5,421 nt of DNA from an uncultured Bacilli bacterium. Its GTDB lineage: Bacteria; Bacillota_I; Bacilli_A; RF39; UBA660. Position numbers and translations under genes: made by a program. Each line of letters opens with the position of its first letter. The stretch's first letter is position 1. The notes below the pieces were generated by a model that saw only the letters and a list, made by a program, of their open reading frames with translations, had not been told where the DNA came from and did not search any database. The DNA lies in the NCBI GenBank assembly GCA_947853245.1, contig CANTWP010000049.1:1-5421 (forward strand), given 5' to 3'. Shown one piece after another: positions 1 through 4,407 of the stretch.

Positions 1-253
1 GAAATCAACTAAAAAACAATATGTATAATTAACATTTTAACTATATCATACTGCTTTTATTTTCTTATCTTTTTAGTCTCACATCATTTACAATTATACA
101 TCTATTTAAATAATTAAAAAAGCGATAAAAATATAACTAAAATCTAAATTTTTCTAATATTTATATAAAATTGTCTTAGTAAATTAAAGTTAATTAGTAA
201 AAAACTTTGTATTTGTATATTAAAACCTAAAATAAGATATCTTGGAACTTTTA
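1..253. other. A+T-rich intergenic region at left edge, no gene seen
   Basis: All six frames are broken by frequent stops, and no start codon with a Shine-Dalgarno site opens a frame of useful length. A TATAAT on the minus strand (98-93) lies 17 bases from a T6 tract (121-116, minus strand). It could be a promoter for a leftward gene outside the window, but such matches are common in sequence this rich in A and T. A 10-base palindrome AAGATATCTT lies at 234-243. I see no RNA gene or array here. Confidence 0.6.
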
Positions 254-282
254 TTAAAAATTATTTCTAATTATTTTAATAA
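251..282. repeat. A+T-only inverted repeat at the 3' end of the leftward gene
   Basis: Bases 251-259 (TTATTAAAA) pair perfectly with 274-282 (TTTTAATAA). After a two-base bulge, 260-263 pair with 268-271 around a TTTC loop. It overlaps the stop codon of the leftward membrane-protein gene. There is no G-C pair, and no T tract follows it in the leftward direction, so it is not a convincing intrinsic terminator. It may still protect or mark the 3' end of that mRNA. Confidence 0.3.
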
Positions 283-495
283 CAAAGCATACAAATCCCA
301 GCACACATATTATCCAATCAGTCTTAAAATACATTAATACCAAATCAATCTTTGAAGTTGGAAATTGGAGTAAGACACCAATAAAACCGCATATTGAACA
401 AAATAATCCTTCACCTTGCTCACCAATATGAACAAGGAAATAAGATAAACCAATCAATGTTGCCCAATATATAAAAAAATTTTCAATTTTTTCAT
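254..495 (-). pseudogene. Small three-helix membrane protein, frameshifted near its start
   Basis: I do not recognise the family. The body is an open minus-strand frame from 511 down to the TAA at 256-254, with hydrophobic stretches typical of a small inner-membrane protein. It has no usable start near its beginning; the only accepted start, TTG at 457, would cut off most of the first helix. A strong Shine-Dalgarno (AGGGGG, 509-504) and an ATG (495-493) with ideal spacing sit just upstream but in another frame, which runs MKKLKIFLYIGQH and stops at TGA 456-454. One extra base in the T7 run (479-473) or the A6 run (492-487, minus strand) would join them into an 80-residue protein. That product would begin MKKLKIFFIYWATL (or MKKIENFFIYW) and have helices at about 7-24, 31-46 and 60-76. 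A promoter with a perfect extended -10 lies upstream. Alternatives are a real inactivating indel, an assembly error, or -1 slippage at the in-register T TTT TTA heptamer. I am fairly sure the gene was once translated and unsure whether it still is. Confidence 0.6.
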
Positions 496-519
496 GATTT
501 ATTCCCCCTAATTATATTA

Positions 520-528
520 ATTATATCA
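520..528 (-). promoter_or_regulatory. Extended -10 promoter of the leftward membrane-protein gene
   Basis: The minus strand reads TGATATAAT from 528 to 520, a perfect TGnTATAAT extended -10. Transcription would begin near 513, giving a leader of about 18 bases that carries the AGGGGG Shine-Dalgarno before the ATG at 495. No good -35 is seen around 543-549. It overlaps the -35 region of the rightward promoter at 535-543, so the two would compete for polymerase. Confidence 0.55.
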
Positions 529-534
529 TAAGTA

Positions 535-543
535 TGTTATAAT
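535..543 (+). promoter_or_regulatory. Extended -10 promoter pointing toward the candidate RNA
   Basis: TGTTATAAT is a perfect extended -10 (hexamer 538-543). The -35 position (515-520, TATTAA) is weak and coincides with the opposing promoter's -10. The predicted start, about 549-551, falls on the first base of the outer stem of the structured region downstream. No open reading frame of useful length follows before the nucleotidase gene at 772. Confidence 0.5.
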
Positions 544-550
544 TAACTCA

Positions 551-644
551 TGAAAGGTTGTTACTAAAACCTTATGGGTGCCATATGTAAATGAAATGAC
601 TTTCAAAAGTTGAAATAAGAATATATAATAAAATATGTTCTTAT
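551..644 (+). ncRNA. Candidate structured RNA or leader, unassigned
   Basis: Several stems can be drawn. An outer stem TGAAAG (551-556) pairs with CTTTCA (600-605). It encloses GGTT/AACC (556-559 with 568-571) and TATGG/CCATA (573-577 with 581-585, three-base loop), a possible three-way junction. A competing hairpin TTTCAA/TTGAAA (601-606 with 610-615) would break the outer stem. A 12-base-pair hairpin with one G-T pair (615-626 with 633-644) follows. The block starts where the 535-543 promoter would initiate and holds no ORF. It could be a small RNA or a cis-acting leader of the nucleotidase gene. I matched it to no known riboswitch, SRP, 6S or RNase P RNA, and no terminator follows. Chance hairpins are common at this base composition. 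Confidence 0.3.
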
Positions 645-713
645 AACTGAAGAAAGCCATTTTTATTTGAATTAAACACTAATTATTTATATTACGAATT
701 ATTATGATGTATA

Positions 714-722
714 TGCTATAAT
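714..722 (+). promoter_or_regulatory. Extended -10 promoter of the nucleotidase gene
   Basis: TGCTATAAT is a perfect extended -10, with the hexamer at 717-722. It predicts a start near 729 and a leader of about 43 bases. The only -35-like sequence is TTACGA (692-697) at a long 19-base spacing. Two further TATAAT hexamers (736-741, 751-756) lack the TG extension and are weaker candidates. Confidence 0.5.
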
Positions 723-771
723 TGAATTAAGCAGATATAATTAACGATATTATAATTAAAAGAGGTAAAAT

Positions 772-1323
772 ATGACAATAGGAATAGATATAGATGATAC
801 TATGACGTCTTCTAGTGAATTAATAAAAGAGTACGCTAAAAAATATTTTGGTAGTAATGATACTGAATTAATTAATAGTATTATGTATTCACCTAGAATA
901 GAAGGTGAACTATTGGAATTTTATCAACTTTATTTATTAGAAATGATGAGTAATTATGAATTGAAACCAAATGTTAAAGAAGTCATTGATAGATTACAAG
1001 ATAAAGGACATAAAATAATAATTATTACTGGTAGAGGTTACACTCCTCAAAATGGTGTTATATCTACCACAACAAAGTATTTACAAAAACATAACATCAA
1101 TGTAGATAAAGTTTTATTTAAAGCATTAGATAAGAGTGATTATTGCGTAAAATATGGTATTGACATAATGATAGATGATTCTGCAAAAGTGTTAGAAAAG
1201 GTAAGAAAAAAGGGAATTAATGTATTAATGTTTAATTCTATAAGTAATCAATCAATTAATACTGACATAAACAAAGTAGACAGTTGGTTAGAGGTAGAAC
1301 AATATATAGATAAAATAAAATAG
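772..1323 (+). CDS. HAD-superfamily 5'-nucleotidase (NT5C-like)
   Basis: The 183-residue protein looks like a cytosolic HAD phosphatase of the 5'(3')-deoxyribonucleotidase type, the NT5C family, which dephosphorylates nucleoside monophosphates. Motif I is DIDDT at residues 6-10, giving the Asp6 nucleophile, the Asp8 acid-base and Thr10. Motif II is ITGR at 85-88, motif III a lysine near 111 (LDKSDYC), and motif IV the metal-binding IDDS at 134-137. A helical cap lies between motifs I and II at about 13-65. Length fits the family (about 180-200). The ATG start follows AGAGGT (761-766) by five bases. The gene is transcribed alone from a nearby promoter; the downstream gene has its own promoter and Shine-Dalgarno. 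The superfamily is secure. The substrate is inferred, and other small phosphate esters cannot be excluded. Confidence 0.85.
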   Translation: MTIGIDIDDTMTSSSELIKEYAKKYFGSNDTELINSIMYSPRIEGELLEFYQLYLLEMMSNYELKPNVKEVIDRLQDKGHKIIIITGRGYTPQNGVISTTTKYLQKHNINVDKVLFKALDKSDYCVKYGIDIMIDDSAKVLEKVRKKGINVLMFNSISNQSINTDINKVDSWLEVEQYIDKIK

Positions 1324-1332
1324 TTTTTATTT
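1313..1332 (+). terminator. Weak A+T hairpin at the end of the nucleotidase gene
   Basis: AAATAAAA (1313-1320) pairs with TTTTATTT (1325-1332) around the loop TAGT, which contains the stop codon. The stem is entirely A-T and the only following T-rich sequence is loose, so termination would be inefficient if it happens at all. Confidence 0.2.
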
Positions 1333-1360
1333 GTAATTTGAATTTCATCTTTTTATTATT

Positions 1361-1370
1361 TGCATATAAT
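1361..1370 (+). promoter_or_regulatory. Probable promoter of the LysM gene
   Basis: TATAAT at 1365-1370 has a TG two bases further upstream than the ideal extended position by one base (TGCATATAAT). The -35 region is weak. The predicted start, about 1377, leaves a leader of roughly ten bases. That fits initiation at the ATG at 1388 rather than at the GTG at 1379. Confidence 0.4.
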
Positions 1371-1373
1371 AAT

Positions 1374-1383
1374 GAGAGGTGAG
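1374..1383 (+). promoter_or_regulatory. Shine-Dalgarno site that fixes the LysM start
   Basis: GAGAGGTGAG contains a strong AGGTGA (1377-1382) five bases before ATG 1388. The alternative GTG start at 1379 lies inside this site, so it cannot be served by it. Confidence 0.7.
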
Positions 1384-1387
1384 ATAT

Positions 1388-1849
1388 ATGTATCAAATTT
1401 ATCAAATATTACCAAATGATACTATTGAAGCAGTAGCAGCTAAATTTAATACTAATGTAGATAATTTAGTTGGTATAAATGGATTAAGTTATCCAGTTAA
1501 TTTAGTTCCAGGTAATTATATTGTTGTACCTAAAATAGAAAGTGAATACTTTCAAACTTACATAGTAAAAAAGGGCGATAATCTTTATGAAATAGCAAAG
1601 CGTTTTGATACCGACGTAGCAATGTTGGAATCATTAAATGGTTTAAAGAAAGATGAATATATTTATCCTAATCAAGAACTATTGATTCCTGCTTCTAATG
1701 TTGTTATTTATATGACAAATAAAGAAGAAACGCTAGATGATATATCAAATAGATTGGGTATTGGTATCGAAGAAATACTAAATGCAAACAAACAGCTTTA
1801 TTTAGCACCAGATCAGATCATAATTTACAAAAGGTCAAAAAATGAGTAA
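1388..1849 (+). CDS. Triple-LysM protein without signal peptide
   Basis: This 153-residue protein is almost entirely three tandem LysM modules. Module 1 is at about 3-48 (YQILPNDTIEAVAAKFN to IVVP), module 2 at 57-101 (YIVKKGDNLYEIAKRF to LLIP), and module 3 at 105-148 (more diverged, IYMTNKEETLDDISNRL). LysM domains bind N-acetylglucosamine polymers such as peptidoglycan. There is no signal peptide, transmembrane helix or catalytic domain; the first LysM begins at residue 3. That is unusual for an exported wall protein but is known for LysM proteins of spore coat or cortex morphogenesis, made and used inside the mother cell. That parallel is only an inference, as no sporulation gene is in view. 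The start is ATG 1388, because the upstream in-frame GTG at 1379 overlaps the Shine-Dalgarno site. The gene has its own promoter and terminator and looks monocistronic. Confidence 0.85.
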   Translation: MYQIYQILPNDTIEAVAAKFNTNVDNLVGINGLSYPVNLVPGNYIVVPKIESEYFQTYIVKKGDNLYEIAKRFDTDVAMLESLNGLKKDEYIYPNQELLIPASNVVIYMTNKEETLDDISNRLGIGIEEILNANKQLYLAPDQIIIYKRSKNE

Positions 1850-1864
1850 AAACTCTTTTTTTTT
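1837..1864 (+). terminator. Rho-independent terminator of the LysM gene
   Basis: GAGT (1844-1847) pairs with ACTC (1852-1855) around the loop AAAA. The stem extends through A6 (1837-1842) against the T tract with one bulged T, and nine Ts run from 1856 to 1864. The stop codon TAA (1847-1849) lies inside the hairpin, so the terminator begins within the last codons of the gene. Confidence 0.75.
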
Positions 1865-1878
1865 ATGTGCTAATAAGT

Positions 1879-1884
1879 TATAAT
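1879..1884 (+). promoter_or_regulatory. Probable promoter of the lipoprotein-AAA operon
   Basis: A TATAAT hexamer lies 14 bases after the end of the preceding terminator's T tract. With 17-base spacing its -35 would be TTTTTT (1856-1861), within that tract. There is no TG extension. The predicted start near 1891 gives a leader of about 17 bases. Confidence 0.4.
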
Positions 1885-1907
1885 TATTGTGGAAAGAAAG
1901 TGTTGTA

Positions 1908-2318
1908 ATGAAGAAGTATTTATTGCTTATATGTATTGTAGTGTTATTAACAACTGCTTGTGGTAATAAGTTAGAGACTTATTCTGAAATAAATTATATT
2001 AAATATTTAGAAAAATTAGAAAATGATGAAACATTTCCATTAGTTATTGGATCCGCTAGTTGTAGTGCTTGTGCAATGTTTAAAGGAACAATGGAATCTT
2101 TTATAGAAGAATATCAAGTTGAAGTTTTCTACATTGATATTTCTAAATTAAATGAAGAGGAATATAATTCTTTAAAAACAGATACCAGTTTTGATGGTAC
2201 ACCTACCACAGTATTTATTGAATCTGGTGAAATGACTTCTTTTTATAATAGAATAGATGGTACTGCGACTTTATCTCAAGTCAAAGATTATTTTAAAAAT
2301 AATAATTATATAGATTAG
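1908..2318 (+). CDS. Thioredoxin-fold lipoprotein with CSAC motif
   Basis: The 136-residue protein has a lysine-led hydrophobic signal at 1-17 and a lipobox LTTAC with Cys18 as the likely lipidated residue, so it should sit on the outer face of the membrane. The rest fits a thioredoxin fold: a strand at 44-48 (PLVIG), the redox motif C52-S-A-C55 at the start of a helix (56-69), a strand at 71-77 (VEVFYID), the cis-proline loop GTPT with Pro99, and a strand TVFIES. Such proteins reduce, oxidise or sense thiols outside the cell; many Gram-positive homologues are called thioredoxin-family or bacteriocin-transport accessory proteins. I chose ATG 1908 over TTG 1887 because only the later start puts the lysines and signal at the terminus; its Shine-Dalgarno (GGAAAG, 1891-1896) is weak. 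It is the first gene of an operon with the AAA+ gene, eight bases apart. The fold is well supported and the redox direction is unknown. Confidence 0.85.
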   Translation: MKKYLLLICIVVLLTTACGNKLETYSEINYIKYLEKLENDETFPLVIGSASCSACAMFKGTMESFIEEYQVEVFYIDISKLNEEEYNSLKTDTSFDGTPTTVFIESGEMTSFYNRIDGTATLSQVKDYFKNNNYID

Positions 2319-2326
2319 GTGATGAA

Positions 2327-3307
2327 ATGAAAAATAATGAAATAGAGATTATTGATCTTGATTTTTCTGACTCTAAAACTAATTTCTTAGATAGTTATGG
2401 AAAAAATTTAACCAATAACAAATATGTCACCAATCCTGCTATCGCTAGGGAAGATGAAATTAAGAAGTTAATAGTTATTTTATTAACCCCTGATAAATCA
2501 GCTTTGCTGATTGGTAAACCTGGTATAGGAAAAACTGCAATTGTTGAAGGTTTGGCTTATAAGATTCAACATAATGATGTTCCAGATATTCTAAAAGGTT
2601 ATAAAATTTACGAGATAGCTTCTTCCGTCTTGTCTAACAAAATAAAAATAGATGATAAAGAAGAATTAATAGTTAATTTAGTTGTTAATGAATTAAAGGA
2701 ACACTCTAAATTAATATTATTTATTGATGAAATTCATACGTTAATGGGAGCGAAAGATGGTGACCCATTAGATTTAGCCAATATATTAAAACCAGCTTTG
2801 GATCGTGGTGACATTAAAGTAATTGGTGCGACTACTGATGATGAATATCAACGTTATGTTATTCACGATCGTGCCTTTTTAAGAAGATTTGATAAGGTTG
2901 ATGTATTGGAACCAGATGAAAAAACAACTATGCAAATATTAATGGGCTCAATTCCAAGAATTGAGAAACAAACTGGAATTAAGTTCAAGTATACAAATTA
3001 TATTCAAAATTTGTTAATTGAATCGATAGTTTCCGCTACTTCTGAATATAAAAGAATTTATGGATTATCTGCAATGTATCCAGACGTTTCTTTTTCTGTT
3101 TTGAATCAAGCTTTCTCTTTAGCTTTGTTTGATAATAAAAAAGAAGTGGGAATTTTAGAAGTTTATAATGCTATTAAAACTAGTAAAAGAATATACCCAG
3201 ATAGTATTGTAAAAGAATTAGCAGCTTTTCGTACAAAATTTAAAAAGATTTGTGAAGAAGAAAATGTTATATTACCTGTTGTAACTATAGATGAGGTCAA
3301 CAAATAA
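2327..3307 (+). CDS. Stand-alone ClpA/ClpB D1-like AAA+ ATPase
   Basis: This 326-residue cytosolic protein is a single AAA+ module most like the first ring (D1) of ClpA, ClpB and ClpC. It shows NPAIAREDEI at 36-45 (compare the Clp PVIGRDEEI), Walker A GKPGIGKT at 63-70, GLAYKI with NDVPDILKG at 75-91, and Walker B LILFIDEIH at 129-137 with Asp134 and Glu135. Further on it has LANILKPALDRG at 150-161, sensor 1 IGATTDDEYQRY at 166-177 and arginine fingers RR at 186-187. The alpha-helical lid runs to about 290, and a lysine-rich C-terminal extension follows. Missing are the Clp N domain, the ClpB middle domain, the D2 ring and the pore loop KYRGE, replaced near 101-113 by NKIKIDDKEE. ATPase activity and ring assembly are therefore likely, but threading of substrate is doubtful. 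The AGGTGA Shine-Dalgarno (2317-2322) overlaps the upstream stop codon, so translation is probably coupled to the lipoprotein. The specific function is not known. Confidence 0.85.
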   Translation: MKNNEIEIIDLDFSDSKTNFLDSYGKNLTNNKYVTNPAIAREDEIKKLIVILLTPDKSALLIGKPGIGKTAIVEGLAYKIQHNDVPDILKGYKIYEIASSVLSNKIKIDDKEELIVNLVVNELKEHSKLILFIDEIHTLMGAKDGDPLDLANILKPALDRGDIKVIGATTDDEYQRYVIHDRAFLRRFDKVDVLEPDEKTTMQILMGSIPRIEKQTGIKFKYTNYIQNLLIESIVSATSEYKRIYGLSAMYPDVSFSVLNQAFSLALFDNKKEVGILEVYNAIKTSKRIYPDSIVKELAAFRTKFKKICEEENVILPVVTIDEVNK

Positions 3308-3337
3308 TATTAGACTTCTTTTTCTTTTAATATTTTT
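3306..3337 (+). terminator. Possible weak terminator of the lipoprotein-AAA operon
   Basis: AATATTAGA (3306-3314) can pair with 3326-3334, including one G-T pair, around an 11-base pyrimidine loop. Ts continue to 3337. It overlaps the AAA gene's stop codon. The stem is nearly all A-T, so strength is doubtful and read-through into the next operon is possible. Confidence 0.3.
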
Positions 3338-3344
3338 AAAATTG

Positions 3345-3353
3345 TGTTAAAAT
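3345..3353 (+). promoter_or_regulatory. Extended -10 promoter of the trmL operon
   Basis: TGTTAAAAT is a one-mismatch extended -10. It predicts a start near 3360, downstream of the in-frame ATG at 3355 and right at the GGTGAT Shine-Dalgarno. This supports ATG 3370 as the true start, with a leader of only about ten bases. The -35 region is weak. Confidence 0.4.
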
Positions 3354-3369
3354 AATGTTGGTGATACTT

Positions 3370-3888
3370 ATGCGAAAGATACCAATTAAAAATTATATTA
3401 TTTACTTATGTATTTGTTTAGTAACCGTTTTATTGTTAATAGTGTTTATAAATCGAGTAAGGTCTATGAATATATCTAAGAATTCGGTACTAAATGGTTT
3501 TTTATATGAAATTACTGAAGATGATATAATACTAAATTTAGAAAGTTATTCGATTGATAATCCAAGTTTCTTTTTATATATTTTAAATCATAATAATAGT
3601 TCTTTTGATAGTCAATTTAAAGATTTTATAATTAGTAATAACTTAAATGAAGATATTATTTATTTAAATGGTTGGAATAAATTAACCACTAAATTTGCAA
3701 CTTCTTTTAAAGCAAATATGTTTGTTGATTCTTTAAAAGATTTTCCTATTGTCGCGTTAAAGCAATCCAATATATACTTTTTTGAAAATGGCAAAGTTGT
3801 TAGTGCTTTATATGATGAGAAAAATAATATTAATATTGAAGACGTAAAAAAGTATATAGAAAGTTTTGGTGAACATAACAATGATTAA
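3370..3888 (+). CDS. Membrane-anchored protein, possibly a cysteine-less thioredoxin-like fold
   Basis: I do not recognise the family. The 172-residue protein has a positively charged start, one transmembrane helix at about 9-28, and a hydrophilic domain predicted outside the cell (N-in topology by the positive-inside rule). The domain order suggests a thioredoxin-like fold: a strand FFLYIL (67-72), a loop and helix where a CxxC would normally lie (HNNSSFDSQFKDFI, 74-87), a strand DIIYLNGW (95-102), a proline-containing segment DFPIVAL (124-130), and a strand pair around IYFFENGKVVSAL (135-147), ending in a helix. The only cysteines are in the membrane helix, so it could not act as a thiol oxidoreductase. 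ATG 3370 is chosen over ATG 3355 because GGTGAT (3360-3365) is correctly spaced for it. The last eight bases overlap trmL, implying translational coupling. The fold assignment is by eye and tentative. Confidence 0.7.
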   Translation: MRKIPIKNYIIYLCICLVTVLLLIVFINRVRSMNISKNSVLNGFLYEITEDDIILNLESYSIDNPSFFLYILNHNNSSFDSQFKDFIISNNLNEDIIYLNGWNKLTTKFATSFKANMFVDSLKDFPIVALKQSNIYFFENGKVVSALYDEKNNINIEDVKKYIESFGEHNND

Positions 3889-4390
3889 TATAGTTTTGTA
3901 CGAGCCAGAAATACCCCAAAATACTGGTAATATTATGCGAACTTGCGCTGGTACTGGTACTAAACTTCATTTGATTAGACCACTGGGTTTTTCACTTAGT
4001 GATAATATGATTAAAAGAAGTGGTGTAAATTACATAGAACATTGCAATTATTATGTTTATGATGATTATAATGATTTTCTATCTAAGAATACAGGTGATT
4101 TTTATTATTTAACTCGTTATGGTACTAAAGATTATAGTGATTTTGATTATGGTGATACTACTAAAGATATATATTTGGTCTTTGGTAAGGAAAGTACCGG
4201 TATTCCTAAAGAAATCTTACATGATAATTTAAATAATTGTGCTCGTATACCGACTAATGATAATATTAGAGCGCTTAATGTTTCAAACTCGGTTGCTATA
4301 GTATTATTTGAAGTATTACGACAACAAAAATTCCCTAATTTGTTACATTTTGATACCCAAAAAGGCAAAGATTATTTAATAAAAGAATAA
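3881..4390 (+). CDS. trmL: tRNA (cytidine/uridine(34)-2'-O)-methyltransferase TrmL
   Basis: The 169-residue protein is a minimal SPOUT-class (trefoil-knot) methyltransferase that transfers a methyl group from S-adenosylmethionine to the ribose 2'-OH of the wobble nucleotide in leucine tRNAs. It closely follows Bacillus CspR and E. coli TrmL (YibK). Motif 1 is EPEIPQNTGNIMRTC (8-22) with Asn14 and Arg20, then LHLIRPLGF (29-37). Motif 2 is LVFGKESTGIPKEIL (99-113), and motif 3 is RIPTNDNIRALNVSNSVAI (122-140), which forms the knot. Length is normal for the family. ATG 3881 matches the family start; an in-frame TTG at 3866 would add five unneeded residues. GGTGA (3868-3872), inside the upstream gene, is a plausible Shine-Dalgarno. 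The start overlaps the preceding stop by eight bases (ATGATTAA), so translation should be coupled. The next gene follows after 17 bases. Confidence 0.95.
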   Translation: MINIVLYEPEIPQNTGNIMRTCAGTGTKLHLIRPLGFSLSDNMIKRSGVNYIEHCNYYVYDDYNDFLSKNTGDFYYLTRYGTKDYSDFDYGDTTKDIYLVFGKESTGIPKEILHDNLNNCARIPTNDNIRALNVSNSVAIVLFEVLRQQKFPNLLHFDTQKGKDYLIKE

Positions 4391-4397
4391 AATAAAT

Positions 4398-4402
4398 GGA
4401 GG
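4398..4402 (+). promoter_or_regulatory. GGAGG Shine-Dalgarno that fixes the next start
   Basis: This perfect GGAGG shares its first G with the upstream in-frame ATG at 4396, so that ATG cannot use it. The ATG at 4408, five bases after the site, is the start. Confidence 0.8.
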
Positions 4403-4407
4403 TTGTT

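Noticed and set aside
454..456. Mycoplasma-type genetic code, with the TGA in the short ATG-495 frame read as Trp
   Set aside because: At least six tryptophans in the other genes are all TGG and no other gene has an in-frame TGA. Reading it through gives only about 41 residues, while the other frame is much longer. No gene ends in TGA either, so the window alone cannot prove the standard code.
520..644. Type I toxin-antitoxin module (small membrane protein plus antisense RNA)
   Set aside because: The two predicted transcripts diverge from start sites at about 513 and 550 and do not overlap, so the RNA is not antisense to the membrane-protein mRNA.
551..644. PreQ1, fluoride or T-box riboswitch, or SRP RNA
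   Set aside because: Conserved sequence elements of these classes that I could recall were not found; only generic stems are present.
1379..1387. GTG start three codons upstream for the LysM protein
   Set aside because: It lies within the Shine-Dalgarno that correctly spaces ATG 1388, and close to the predicted transcript start.
1887..1907. TTG start for the thioredoxin-like lipoprotein
   Set aside because: It would place seven residues including Trp and Glu before the lysine-led signal peptide; ATG 1908 gives a normal lipoprotein signal.
3660..3881. Minus-strand open frame of 73 codons
   Set aside because: It is a shadow of the well-supported membrane protein on the plus strand, with no Shine-Dalgarno or recognisable domain.
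4147..4368. Minus-strand open frame of 73 codons inside trmL
   Set aside because: It lies wholly antisense to a confidently identified gene.
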